Below, piece after piece: positions 48,077 through 62,000 of a stretch of DNA of 64,000 nt (within the stretch, counting starts at the first letter, position 1; each line of letters starts with the position of its first letter). The DNA is taken from contig NC_134370.1 of the NCBI RefSeq assembly GCF_035582795.1, forward strand, positions 48,471,501 to 48,535,500, read 5' to 3'. Below the pieces are notes generated by a model that saw only the letters and a list, made by a program, of their open reading frames with translations, was not told where the DNA came from and did no database searches. The position numbers and the translations under genes were made by a program. The stretch comes from Mycteria americana (Eukaryota; Chordata; Aves; Ciconiiformes; Ciconiidae).

Positions 48077-51039
48077 TCGGTGCCCCCGCTGCCCGCACCC
48101 CCGCACCCTCTCCCGGTGCCCCCGGGACCGACCGGCGGCAGCGATGCCGGCTCAGGGCCGGCCGCCCCCTGGGCGCGGGGCGGGTGGAGCGGGGCGGGCG
48201 GCGCCCGGCGCCCCGGGCAGAGCCATGGGGCGGGCGGAGCGGCGGTGGGCGCCCGGCGCCCGGCCCCCGGCCCCCGGCCCCGGCCGCAGCCTCCCCGCTC
48301 CCCGCGGCTCCCGGTTCGGCTCGCCCCGGCGGCTGCTGTGTCAGAGAAAGGGGCCGAGCCTCCGCCGGGCGGGGGGGGCTTAAAGGGGCCGGGAGCCCCT
48401 TGCAAGGTGCGGAGCGGGGAGGGGGGCAGCGCCCAGGGAAACCGAGGCAGCGCTGGGGGGGGTGGGGGGGTGTCACTTGCTTGGGGGGGGGGCTGTGCCT
48501 CAGTTTCCCCAGCAGGTTCCCCCCCCCGAATAATAGGCTCACTAAGGCTGGTCCCTTCTGAAGGCAAAATGTCGTGTGTGTGCCCCCCCCCGGCTCTCTG
48601 GGTCACATTTGAGGCCAATTTCTGCAGGATCTGTAAAACACCACCAGCGCACCCGGGATGCAGGAGCATTATCCTAGCAAAGGTCCCTGCTGCAGGACTT
48701 GCCTGGGCAGGAGGAAAATAGCAACCACGGGCCTGTGTGTGCGTGTGTGGGGGGTCTGGTCCGGGAGGGGACCCCAACGAGGGAAGGGAATTGGCCGAAG
48801 CAGGGATCCAGCCTGGGAAAATCCAGCCAGCAACGGGAGCAAGGAATGTTTCTTGTCCTAGAATTGAACCGTGACGGTAGGTGGCAATCCCAGGTCTGCA
48901 AGAGGCGAGGTGGCGTGTGTGCGTACGTGTTATTTATTGCCTCCTACCGGGTATATTCAAAAGTGCTGAACACAGTTTTTGGCGTGGACCCGAACTGACT
49001 CATCCTTTAGCAAGCACCTCATCGCGAGACGATGCTTTGGGGGCTCCTCCAGTTCCCGCAGGACATTTGAGTCGGGGTCCAGCATTGGATCCCTGGGATG
49101 GCAGGAGTGCTGGGGTGCATGGTGAGTGTCGGCGAGCAACCCCTCAGTGCACAGCCTTATTGTAATGATATTTTCCAGGGTAACCGCATGGCTGGTGGGA
49201 AGTTTTCAGCAGGAACCTCCTCCATGCAATAATTGAGACCTAAAGCTCAGCCGGGGACAACGCAGCCACCCAGGTCCTCAACAACCACGACACTCTCTCC
49301 TCCACTCCCAGGCTTTGATTTCCTCTAATAGCAGGTTAATGCCAGCTCACACTCTGCCTCTGCCGTTAACCAGGCAGAGATGAAAATCAGCAGGGATATT
49401 AGGACAGTAATTTGGGGAAAGAGTGGAGGTGGTAAAACTGAGATGGAAGTGCTGGTCCCAGGAAATCCACCTTGGACTGGCAATGCGGGTCTGGTGAAGT
49501 CTCACCTCTGAACGTGCACAGCAGCTCCGGCAAAGGTGATAAAAGATATCAAATGATTTTGGCCAGAAGAGGACCTGAATAAACTACAGTGGGGGATAAA
49601 ACAAGCAACTGAGACGTGGTCTGGGGAGGAAACACCGGGGAGTCCATGATCTGCTCTTCCCCTCTCCCATAGGCATCTGCTCATCACCTCTGTGATGGGT
49701 ACTGGCAGCGCAGGGAGTTTTGATCCACGCCAGGCTGATAAAAGATGCCCAAAATACTCATTACCAGCATTGGAGAGCAGGCTCCTGAGTGTTGATGCTG
49801 CCCAAAAACCCGCCTTGGAAAGTCCTGTCCATGGCGGTGAAGCTAAGGAACCAGAAATGGCCCTGCAGGGATGCCCAGAGCCTCCAGTGTGAGGTCGGAG
49901 GCCCAAGCCATGTTTCCTATGACCTTCTGAAACCCTCTGCATGGTGTCTTGAGGATGTGAAATGAAGGGATGCCAGCAAGCTCTGCCCCTGGAAAGGGGA
50001 CAGAAAGGCTCAGCCTTTACGAGACACCTGAGAAGCGAAGCCCACAGCATGCCCCACCCTTTGCTCCTGCTTTCCTTTGCTCCAAAACCCAGGATGGACA
50101 CCCTCAGCTGTTCCCATGCTGAGGGGCACCCCTGGCCCCCAGCACCCCCAGCACTGGGGGGCAAAGCAGTGGCTGTGGAGAGGGATGTCTGTCCATCCTG
50201 CCTCTCTCCTGCTGTGAAAGCCGCCATGTTTCCAGCTGCTGTTGTGCAGCACAGCCCAGCTGCTGGTGGATTCATCATTTGTGGAAGAAGAATAGAAAGA
50301 GGGTGTTGGTTTTTTTTTTTTTTAAATTCATTTTCTGCTTTTATTTGCTGCTTTGCAAAGCCTAAATTCCTCCCTGCGAAGATCTCGGCGAAGGACACAG
50401 CTTTCAGTGCGAGCCTCCCCGAGGATGCTGCTTCCCACCTGTGCACCACAGCTCAGATTTGGGGGGGTCATGGACCACCCCACTCTCAGCACCTCATGTC
50501 CCTTCTGACTGATCCATGGACCCCATCTCCCTGCCAGATCCTCTCCTACCCGATCTCCCCTTTCTCAGGGTCTCCCAGAGGAGTTGGGGGGGATCCCCAA
50601 ATGCTGCCCAGCTTTGGTACCTCATTGATGGAGGGTTGGGGTTTCCCCGCAGGAGGGACACTGCTGGAACGAAAAGGAGAGAGAGGAGCGGTTTTATTCC
50701 CACCTCCCTAATCTCTCTCCCTCCCTCATTCTGCAATCTTTATTTATGCCTTTCATTAGATCTGATTTACCAGGGATTTTCCCATTCCAGCAGGAAAACT
50801 GCTGGGAGGGGATTTCTCTGCAAAGCTTTCGAGCTTGCAGGCATTTTATTTGCCAGGGTCATGCCAGGCTGGGTCCTGTAGGGTGGCTCTCAGCTTGGCA
50901 AGGCTTAGCAGGGGACCCCCATGGCATGGGGTCCCCTCTGTCCCCCTGAAATCTCCTGTCACGGCCCAGGAATGGAACTGGTCCCCATTGTCATGCTGCT
51001 GGCAGGTGCCCTTTGCTGCCGAGCCCGCTGATGTATCGC

Positions 51040-51190
51040 TTCCCCGCCGTGACTCACTGGCACAGATGTAATTTCTAATTAAATAGTGATTCTTTTCAGA
51101 GCCATTTATTTCTGTTTCTTTTGTATTTTGATTGGAGTGTCAGTCAGTTTTTCACCAGTTTGTCAATTCCTCTTTCCCTAAAGATTAGCT
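51040..51190. promoter_or_regulatory. Candidate conserved non-coding element
   Basis: AT-rich block with GTAATTTCTAATTAAATAGT, CCATTTATTTCTG and TTTGATTGGAGTGTCAG strings. It begins beside a TGACTCACTGG (AP-1-like TGACTCA). No coding frame. Confidence 0.25.
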
Positions 51191-52849
51191 AGGAGAGATG
51201 TGAGAATACAGAAATACATGTTAGCAGCACCAAGCCCGGGAGTGCCTCGGGTCCCAGCCGCCTGGCGAAAACCTGCAGAGAATATTGTAAGAAACTGAGA
51301 GGGAGAAAGAAAATAATTCCCTAAGAAGCCTTTGCTTCGAGCAATGTTTCGAAATCTGCTTTTTTTCCCCATTTCCATTGCCCTTCCCTAGCCTGCAGAC
51401 CTGCAAGTCCCATCCTGCTGTGTTCCTGCAGCAGCAGACGGTGCGTTCTCCTGGGAGAAATCCCATGGGATGCTTATGGTGAAACAGCCTTCTCCTGGAT
51501 TGACTTTATCCTTGGACCATTTGAAACATGGGACGTGGAAATTCATCTCTGAGATGCTCCAAAACGTGGTCCTTGATGCTCAGCACGTGGTTTGGGGGAG
51601 AAGGGGGCTCCTCTGCCTGCTGGGGTCTTAGCTCCCTGGGGCAAGGGCTGGGGTGAAATCAAAATCCTTGCTCTCGGTGGTAATTAAGGATTTTTTGGTG
51701 AGATGGTCCATGATAGGCTTTTTGGGGGGGCTTGAGTCCATTGCTCACCAGGAGAGCCCAGCAGCTCCAGTGCTGTGTGCTCTGCCTGGTGTTGGTGTCG
51801 TGGTTGGCACCCTCTACACCATGTCCATCTCCAAGCCACATCACGGAGGGTCCAAATCCCTGAATTCCCAGTGTCCACTCATCCCAGCGAGCAGAGCATC
51901 CTTGGGTTTCAAATCACAGCCTGGCTGTGGTGGGGATGAGGAGTTGAAACTGCCGCTGGTTTTGAGCAGCAATGGTTTTGCTCAGCTAGCATGCTCAGGC
52001 CATATGCTGCAGCCAGGTGATTTCAGGTCCACTTGTTGCTTTTAAATGGGTTAAAAAAAAAAGCGCCCATTAAAATGGAGTGGCAACATCGGTGTGACCT
52101 GTAAAACCATACGTTTTGTTGGGAACTGGATATGGGAAAATTCACGACTGCTTTCCAAAGATGCTTTCGAAATGGGAAACTGTGCCTACCCTGAGAAAAA
52201 GGTTATATTTTAATGAATTTGTGTATCCTGATGGAAAATGTGTATCCCATCATGTGGGGCTGTTAGCCTGTATTATATTGATTTGTCCAGCTCTTGTATT
52301 AGGTACTGGAGCAAATCACCACCCCAGCTGACAGCTCAAATAAACCCCAAAAGCACTCAACCTCCCTCCCCAGGGCTTTTAGCCCAGACACATCCCACCT
52401 GGGGAGGGTAGGACCATCAATATAAAAGGATTCAAGAGGCCTCAGCATCCCTCTAAAGGGTCTCAGAGCAATGGGTTTTCTTCTGGCTTGGAGGTTTTTG
52501 GTGAGGGAAGGCTGTCCCCATGCAAGTTGTGGAGGAGCTAGCACCAGTGAGCTGTTAATGTTGAGCACTGACTGAGATGTTAATAGAGTTATTGCTGCTG
52601 CAGGGCTGGGATGGGGATGGATATGGGACTCTCTCCATCACCAGGTCAGCTAAAAGCCCTGTGGAAATGCTGCTCTTCTTAATATTAAAAAACTTGGTCT
52701 CAGGTGGAGATAGGGCATCCCCATGCAGGTCTGGGATTTATCCTTTATCTGGGTGGATGGAGCTGGGAGCATCCCTGGTTTCACAGCCAGTGGGTCTGGG
52801 TGTCTCTGGGTTCAGGGAGATGTATCTGATCCCCTGTAGCAGGGGGAAA

Positions 52850-53010
52850 TCAATGTGGCTTCGTGCCCTTATTAATTTCTCGTCGAGGAAAGTGTGCAGG
52901 GCTTGCATTGAAGTATGAAATGAAGTAGGCAGGGAGTAGGGAGAGCAAATATTAGTGCTCTTAATGGCCTTTTGTTTTACTAGCAAAACTGCTATTAATC
53001 ACCTCGGTGA
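52850..53010. promoter_or_regulatory. Candidate conserved non-coding element
   Basis: Contains CCTTATTAATTTCTCGTCGA, TTAGTGCTCTTAATGGCC and GCTATTAATCACCTCGG, with several homeodomain cores and retained CpGs. No coding frame. Confidence 0.25.
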
Positions 53011-56000
53011 GGGGAGCTGAGTCTGCTCAGGGATGGCTTATCTGTGCAAACAGGGCTGGAAATTAGCAGAGGGGAGACCGCTGAGCATCTGTGCTGATGC
53101 TTGAGCAGTAAGTGAGCATGGGGTCTGCTGGAACTGGGGGTATCCTAACTGGGCAGCCTTAAAAATGCACATTTTTGGCTTTGCTAGAGAGGTAGAGGTG
53201 TCTGCTGAGGGGCAAGAGGCTCCAGTGGAGAGCATGGGGCTCAAAACCCCTGGATGATGCTGCCTGCTGAGCTGGCAGGTGGCATCAATGCTCTGTGCCT
53301 CAGTTTTCCTTTGGTTTCTGTGTTTGGGCTGAAAGTGCTCCAGGAGAGCAGGCGAAAGTATTGGGAGGTTGGTGGGCAGCAGGCAGATGGCACTAGGGAT
53401 TGGGGTGAATAAAAGTCATTCTAGTCCTTAGCCTGGGCTCAGGACCTGGAAAGCATCTGCTGGGATCAATCGTTAAAGCATCTTTTCTGCCATCCTCAGC
53501 TTGTACACAGCTGTCTTATTTGGACTTTGGTGTGCCATATTTTAAGTGGAAATCTTTCATAAAGGTGCTGATTTGAAGTGTGGCTCAGCAGGCTTTGTGC
53601 TCCTCTGGGGCTGCCCAGCTGGGAAGACCGGGTAGGTACCAGGGATGCAGCGAGGCTGGGCTTGGAGGAGCCTCAACAGCAGCCAAGGGCTGTGGGCCAG
53701 TGCTGGAGCTCAACAGCAAAGCAGATTTTTCCAGCTGCTTTTTAAAAAAAACCCTACCCAAATAAATGCTGAAAGGAAAAATAAGCCTTTCCCCAAAGCT
53801 TTGGAAGAGGGTTTTCCAGCTTCCCTTGTACTTTCCTTTCCCTTCGAGGGATGCAGCATAAGCAGTCATGTTCTGTGAATGAAATGTAGATTTGACCCAA
53901 AATTGCATCTTTTCTCCCCCCCATTTGACACCTGCCAGGACAATTATGCCTGAGCAGGATGGTGCTGGGGTGGGAGATGTCCTTGGGAGCTTTGGGCTTG
54001 GTCCTGTCTTTGAGGAGACCCTCTGCAAGGAGAATACCAAGCAGATGGACCCGACCTGTGCCAAGGGGACCTTGTGCTAATCTCATTTTTGTGTGTTGCA
54101 CAGTGCCTGCCTGCAGGATTAGGCCAACTCCTTGGGCTTCATTTACATTTTTAAAAGCCTTGGCCCTGACCTTATCAGATTTTCTGGGTCTCCTCCTTCC
54201 TCTGTAGCTCTGTGGGGACTGTGATATGCTGGTGGGGGGTCAGAGATGCTCTGGCATGGCTGGGCTGGGGAGATGGCTATAAATAAGAAGGATAAAATTG
54301 GTGGGTTTAGGGATGTGCTGCCTTGTCAGCTTTGGAGACCCCAAATAATTTTGAGGGTTGTTGGGTCTCCAAAAGCAAAGTTAGATTTGCAGGGCCAAGT
54401 CTGCAGGAGGCAGTTGAGCATCCCTTGGGACCAGTGGTCCTGGCAGAGCCTGGCCACAGTGATATTTGCTGAGATGACTTGGATTTAAGGATTTCTTGAT
54501 GTTCCCTGATAACTTCACCCCAGACCTCATTTGCTTCCTTGTTTATCTGAATCATTGTGGTGCTGGGATGGGGAGACCGAATCTCTGGTTGCTGTATGTG
54601 ACCGTCACGAGGGCTGGATGTAATTACAGCATCTTCTCCCGCTGGGCTGGTATCTCTATGTTGAATTCAGGAACGTGAGAGCTGAGCCCTGGCAGGGGAA
54701 AGGTGACCTTGCTTGCCTTGCACAGGAAGGTTTCCCTTTCAAATTCTTCATGATTTATGGTGTGCAATGATAAATAATTAATCAGGGGGACCTCTGGCCC
54801 AGGAGGGAGGTGGTGCAGTGAGTGGGCTGTTGCAGAGTTGGCTGTGGGCATGGGGATGCGGCTGCTTCTCAGGCAGGAGTTTGGATGGGGGACAAACTCT
54901 GCTCATTTTGGCCACTATCTCCCTCTTATTTCACCAATCAGAAGCTGCTGATACTTACCTGGAAATATTAATAGAGTAATTAATTAATATTAATTACTGT
55001 TACTGTCTCACCCAGCAGTGCCCATTCCTGTGGTGTCTGGTCCAGGAGGGTCTGAGCCATCCTGTGGTGCTCCAGTTGTGATTCACTGGTTAGCCAAAAC
55101 AGAAATTTCTATCAAAATTGCTTTCAAACTAAATATTTCTTGCAATAGGAATGGAAAAGCAAAATCACAGGGAGTTTCCGAATACAAATCTCCTATTCCG
55201 TGGCGGTGGCTTGTTTAAATCCTGCAGTGAAACAGTGCTGGCATCCTCCAGGCACAAACAGTTCTTTGAAACTTGGACAAAGGCATGGAAATTTGGGGGT
55301 TGCCAAGTGTTCTGTGGGGGTTTTTTGGGCTGATTTTTTTTTTCCTGGAGAACTTTGCCTGTCTCTGCTCCAGGGTCATGCTTAGCATGGCAAATTTGCA
55401 AATGAAAATCCTTTAAGTTTGGTAACAACTGAAGAGTTTTGTGCCTTGGGGCTGGGTGAGTCCACTAATGGGATGTATGAAAGGCTGTTAGAAACCCCAA
55501 ATGTTACTGGTGTTAATACTGGGGGGGGGAGGAAGATGTATTAAATCTGCTTGGTTTCATGGCAGGATTAATTAGTGGTGGGAGGTAGTGGGAAACCCTT
55601 GTTATAATGTGCTTTTTTGTGTCGTATCCCTTGATTGCTCTTGCCAAGATAACCTTACTAGTTTAAAAAAATATAAAGCATTACATTATGCCCTGGCTGT
55701 GGCTTAGCACATGGGCTGGGTGCTGGACAAGGGCAGGGTGCCCAGCACAGCCTCATACAAGACAACAGAGAATCTTCCCTGCCATGTGGGTGGCTTTAAA
55801 GGCCAGAAATATCTTTAAAAAAGCTCAAAATCCCATTTTCCTCCTCCTTGTGCTGCCAGTTTATGCCACAGCCTGGTCCCATGTCTGCTTGGGGCATCCC
55901 TGGCCAGACTGGGGGGAAATTTTAGTGCAGGATTCTCTGGAGTATGGATGATTTCAGCAATGTTGGGTTTCCATGGTGACCTGCGCAGCATCCCAGGAGC

Positions 56001-59000
56001 CAGGACTGCGCACACATGCACACCCCAAGATGCAAGTACCTGGGAAATTAGGGGGAGAAAAAAAAATAGCTACAGCTTTGCTGAGTCACTGCTGGCTTGT
56101 ATTTATAGGCACTGGCAAAGCTCACTTTGGGATGCTAATAATATATTTTGTTAATCAGAGGCCACAGCAGAGAGCTTCTTGCCTTCTACTTCCCCAGTGT
56201 GGCAGAGCTAGGGCTTGTTAAATAAACAACTGTGGTGCTTTTGGGGGGAAAGGGGGGGAAGCCAAGGATTGCCCCCAAAATCTCCCATGAGCTGGTAGGG
56301 AGGAGGAAGGGGCTTGTGCATCCCTCTTGGATTTGGGCTGTTACCCTGGGAAAGCCCCTTCCCTGCACCTCTTGATGCTGCACGGTTTGCACATCACCCT
56401 GCACCATGCTGCGGGGACACATGGATGCAACCAGGCTGGAAAACTAGCATCAATGAGGCCAGACTTTGCTCTGGACTTTATTCCTCCAAAGCTGGCAAGA
56501 GGCTCTTTGTATTGCTTGTTCCCTTCCCTTGGGTCACCCTCTGCTGCTGTCCCTGCTGCCACCTTCATTAAACCCACCAGGAGGTGACCACCACAGGAGG
56601 GGAGTTTCAATGTGGCTGTTAATGTTTTGCAGCAGCTTTTAAGACACAGCGACAGTTTTGCATAAAATATCCTCCAGATGAATATTTTAAATGGACTTTA
56701 GTAAGATGCTAATGGGTTTTCACAGTTGATGAAATTAAGGCCGTGTTCCTTCAAACCTTGAGGAGCTGACTTTGAAGGGCTTCTATTTTTTTTTTTATCT
56801 TGCTGCTTTTTTGTGATTCCTCCTCTGGTTGATGTTTGCTTTCCTCTTTCCATTAAGAAATGTTCATTTTGGTGTTCCCTGCCCTGGTGGGATGCTCCTA
56901 GGCAGGGTCTGTGGCAAAGAACATCATCTCAGCCCATCGGAAGAAATATGGGGAGCTGCAGGCAGGATTGCGTTGGGTTTGGCTTGGTGAGGAACCATCC
57001 ATCAGCCTGGTGGAAAGGGCTTTGTAGCCTACAGAAGTTTGGGATTTCCACATTTTTTTGGATCATCTCAAGAGCTTAGGAAATGAAGATGAGCGAGGTG
57101 CTGTCCCCATTTCCCAGCTCTTCTGGGAAATGAGAAAAATGGGCTTTAGATGTCTATCCCTTGTCCCTTGCTCTGCTCCTTGTCCTGGGTTTACAGCTCT
57201 TCCACTAGCAGGTCCTTCCTACCATCTGCTGTTGAGTCTTGGTCCTCATGTGGCTGTGGTTACCCTGAATTTCTACCCCTTGTTTGTTGGTTTAAAAGCA
57301 ACAGCTGGTGTTCCCAGGGCCAGGTGAGCTGCTTGAGGATGCATGCTCTCCATGAATGGTGTGAAGGAGGAATTTAATTCCTCTGATGAGCCTGGGAGGG
57401 TTTAATGGCCCCTGCAAGAGTTGTGTCATGCCTCAAAGCCTTTCTTACTCTAGCACTGCCTGTGGAGGAGAGGCTGGGGCAGGGAGCTGGATGAGCAGAT
57501 CTAGATGATGCTGAGAGCCCACCAGAACAATCTGTGGCCCCTTCTTCCTCTCCTTTCCCCATCTTGAGCCCCTCCGAGAAGAAATGGGGACCCTGCAGGG
57601 CATGGGGCATCCTAACAGGCTGTGTCTGCCTGGGGACTTCCCCGCTGCTTCCTTGCAGCAGTCATTCATAGCTTTCAAAATCATCCAGCACATGTTCTAG
57701 TTTTGGTCTCCTCTTTGTTAGGAGCCTTTTGGGACAGGCTGAACAAAATACAGCTGGCTGCTTCCAAGCTTGGGGGAAAACAGACATAAATAATGCTGTG
57801 ACTGATTTATTTTTTTGCTGAAAGGTCCTGTAAGGGATGGGATGTGGATAGGATGCCATGAAGAAGTGCTCCTAACCCTGTGCACACTTGACTCTGCTCT
57901 TCTTGGTGTGCTTATTGAGGATCTGTTCCTCCTTGTGAGCTGGAATACACTTGATGAAAATGCAAAGGATTTAAATCTTCATAACTTGGAAAGGATTATA
58001 GAAATTTTTCTGAAACCTTCTTTGCTTCAGAGACGATGGCGAGATGCGTGTGCCAGTGCCTGAAACTTCAGAAGGCATCACTTTAGTTACGCAGGTTCAA
58101 ACTTTCTGACTCAGACGTTTGTTACAAAGCTTGGATTACGCATTGCTATCTGCCTTGCTCCCTCGCTTCGGTAAGAGCCAAGTGCTTAAGTACAGAAGTA
58201 ACTGCAATATATATATTGCTTCCCTTAAAGCTCGTAGGAAAAATAGGATGGTTTGTTTAAACAGCTTTGCGCGTGCGTGGGCAGGAGCGAGGGAGGGTGC
58301 TGTGTGTTTGGGTGAGGTGGGGACGTGTCGCTGGAGCGTCTGAGTTCTTGCTCACGGGTGTGTGTGTGTAAATTGCACACGTGCGTGCGCTTGGATCACC
58401 TCAAGTTTTGGCTGTGGTTGAATTTCAGCTCTGGGGGTGATAGGCTGCTGGTGCATCTGGAGGATGCTCTCCCCACCCTGAGAGCAGTGTATCTGTTCCG
58501 CTTCTGCACAGCAAAAGGAAGGTACCAGCTCTCCCCATGCTGAAAGTCAGACAAAATTAACCCTCGTGTGGAGCTACTGGCTTGTGCCCTGTGACAGTCC
58601 TGCAAGCTCTGAGCTACGCTTCCCCCAGCATGTATTGAGGCTTTGAAGCTGTGGTTAGGCAGCTTTCCGTTGTGTTTGGGGTGCACAGCACCCTGTAAAG
58701 TCCCAGGGGCTATGGGTGGGTCCTGCATCTTGGTGTGATATCCCTTCCTCAGAGTGCTGCATCTCCTGGAGGGGGACAATGTGGACACAAAATGGGACAG
58801 CCATCATCCCACAGGATTTGGGTGCTGTCTGGAGGTGGAGGGCTGAGGGTGCTTATGGTTGGCTTTGGCTGCAAATTGCCGTCTCGCTGGGGTTTTCTTC
58901 CCTTGCTCTCCCACTTGAAACACCCACCTTGAGCCCTCCAGCTGCAGGAAGGCAGAGGAGGTGCTGGGACTGGGCAGAAGGGCTGGTTTTATTTTGGAGG

Positions 59001-62000
59001 CACATCTTATCTGCCCAGCAGGAAACCCCAGGGATGCTGAGGTTGTAGGAGCAGGAGAACCACAGCTTCTTGTCAGACCCTGATTCTGGGACCAGGGCTG
59101 ATCCAGCAACTTTTGTGTGCTCCCTGGTGCACCCAGAATATGAGTGTACAGTTACTTTGCAAATCCAACATCTTGGAGATGGCCCACAAAACCTCCACAG
59201 CCCTCACTGTTTTGAGGCTGAGACCCCTCAAGCTTGTTTCATGCAAAGAAGTGGGTGGGCAATGAGGAGAGATGGGAGCTCAGGCAGTGGAGGAGCTCAG
59301 AGGACATGCTGCCCTTCCTATTGGTGTGGCAACCCTGGAGGCCAAAGCTTGTGAGATGTCTCCTGGATGTTGTCCTTGCCCACCTCTTCCCCCTGCAATA
59401 GCTCTGGATGTGGGATGCTTTTCCCTGCTCAAGGAATAGCTGTCCTGGGAAGAGACCCCCCCAAGAAAGGGGCAGTCCTGGTCTTCCCTTCTATCCAAAA
59501 ATGGTTGAAACTCTCAGCTCTGGTGATGTATCCCAAAATGAGAGTGTATGGGATGGGCTCTGGGAAGGAGAAATTGGGCTGTTTGTCCCTAGCAGTGTCC
59601 TCCGATGAGCTCAGGGGTGAGGAAATGCATCAGGACAACCAAACTAGGATTTTTTTTCCCTTTCCTCTCCAGCTCCCTTGTTTCTGTCACAAAAAATTCA
59701 GGTATTTTTAGAAACTGTTTCAACATGTATAAAAGGTGACCAGCTGAGGCCGTGCCATGTCTCCTGGAATAACTCTACTGTGTGGGAATTACCCCCCTGC
59801 TCCTGGGATCAGCATCTTTCCTGAGATGAAACAAGTCATGAGGGCTTAAAAATAGCTTTGAGAGGGTTATGTCACACCACTAGAAGACAAAGGAGAAGGG
59901 GGGGGAAAAAAAGCCCCTAACTCCTCAACCTCCATAACTCAGGGCCTGGCAGCCCTGACTCCTGTGATTCAGGTAACTCCCTGGGCCTGTGTCCCTGTGT
60001 CCGCACATCCCTTATAGGAGATTTATCCTGAGGTCATGTGCTCCCTGTTTTGGGAAGGCACAATGGGACAGCAAGAAATAAGTGCACTGAGCTGGTAAGA
60101 GGAGGGATTTAAATAAAATGAGCCCATAAAAACATTGCCTCATGTCCCATGCCTAACCTGCTTGTTTTAATATTTCCCAGCTTCTGCTGCTGGGTGCATA
60201 AAAATATAAACTTTTACAGGTTTTTCCGTGTCCAGAGACATTAAATCTGTCTTTTTTAATGCTTCCTGATGGTGTTCAGAGCTGGATGAATTTTTCCAGC
60301 CTGCTGCAGGATCCAATTTGCCTGGGACAGATGCTGAACAGGCTGCCCTACATGGGGACAGCTATCCTGGGCTTTGAGGGGGCACATTTCCTCACTGGTA
60401 AAGAAGTTGAGAGTAACTTCGAGTTATTCTTAAGTGATATTAGAATGGTTTTTAAGTGGTAGAAGACATTTACTGCTGGCAGCTTAAGCTTAGGCAGGAG
60501 AGGAGCAGCTGGAGCATAGTATGGGCTAGGATCTGAGTATGGTGTAGCATCTTAAGGGATGCAAGAACAGACAACCAGACAAAAAAACCCCAAACCTGTT
60601 GCCCTAATCCTGTGCTTGCGAAAGGGCTGAGTGCAGGTTCTGGCTGCTCAGTTGTGGTTTTGGTCCCTGGGCATGGATCCTTGCGTTGCTGGAGGATGGT
60701 GCTTGGACAAGCAGTGGTGGGAGCAGGACCAGAGTGTCCTGGGCTGCAATGTGCACTGAGTGTCTCCTCTGCTGCTCTATTTTTTCCATGCTTTGGGGCT
60801 TTTTTGTATTTGAGTTCCCCAGTCCTCAGCATGAGCATTGCATCTTCTTTAGCTCTTTTGGTTTGCTCCTTCCCTGTGCTGTGTATAAGGACCAGCCCCG
60901 CTGACCCCCTTCTCCAGCCATGGGACGTCCCAGAGCTGAGCAGGCAGGTCCCCAGGAGACATCCCCAAGGTGGAAGATCACCCCATTCCCACCCTTTTAT
61001 GTTACCAGCACAAGGCTAAGGCTAAGGCAAGGCAAATAAAATCTTTGCTCCTACGCCATGTTTTCCAGTTACTCAGGGTGGCTGTGGGGCTGGCCTGCCT
61101 GAGTGGGGGGCTGTGATTTGTCTCTGCAGCAGCTCTAGGCAAGGGGGAGGTTGTGAAAACATCTTGAAATGAAATGTTTTTTTAGCTTCCCTGACCCAAG
61201 AAGCTTCAGGCTTTTCTCTGCTCTTTACCCTGAAGCGTGCATCCTCCTCCTGCTTGCTGCAAGGATGAAAAGGAGGGGGGAAAAAAAAAATCCCTGTTTT
61301 GGGGGCCAGAGGCTCATTCCTAAAATGCCTGAGGGCTTCTAGGGCTCGGCATTGCAAGGCATTCAGCTGCTTGGTTTCCTTCTTTTTCGCAGGTGGAATA
61401 AAAGCTAATGTTTTCATCGGGAGAAAAGCTGAACCATGATAATGGGGGGAGGGGGTGGGGGGGGGCAGCTGGGGTTGTCCGAGCGGATCAGAGCATTGTG
61501 TTCTCCTTTTGCCTTTGAATGGATGTGTATCATCATGCCTGCTGCAGCACAAAATAAAAAATAGAGCCGAACCAAATGCCTTTTCAATGGAAATAATCTT
61601 CTCGTGGGGTTCCTACCTTGGGAAAGAGCTTGTTCCCTTTCCTTCCTACTAATAAATGCCAGTAAAAACAGCCTGTTCCCCCCAGAACAGTATTTCCCAC
61701 CAGGGATATGTACAGACAGGAGGATTTTTTAGCCAGCTTTTTATCAGGGTGAGTTAAATTCTTTGGAAAATGTCACCTTATGTGACTTTGCAAGGTCTGG
61801 CCAGGCTGACAGTGCCAGGGAGCAAAGCCAGCCCCTTGCATGTGCCTGCTGGGTAATGTCACCTGGGTGTAATGACCTTGGATCTGGTGTCAGTAGGTCC
61901 CTGCGTGGGGCATGCTGCTGTCCTGGCTGGGACATGAACAGGTTAACAAAGCTCTGGTGAGCCCATAAAGCAACCCTTGATGTAAAAAATACGTTTGGTT

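Larger units (their letters stand above)
47450..48530 (-). promoter_or_regulatory. INSYN1: CpG island, probable INSYN1 promoter
   Basis: CpG-dense and GC-rich sequence, densest at 48080-48420 with many CCCGGCGCC-type and GGGGCGG strings. It lies upstream of the INSYN1 5' donor. It holds a tandem array at 47829-48040 and a (CCCT)n run at 48049-48076. Long open frames on both strands here come from stop-poor GC-rich repeats. Confidence 0.65.

Noticed and set aside
47594-48777. Long open frames (224-375 codons) on both strands over the INSYN1 CpG island
   Set aside because: Low-complexity Pro/Arg/Gly translations from GC-rich tandem repeats, overlapping in several frames, with no domain or splice support.
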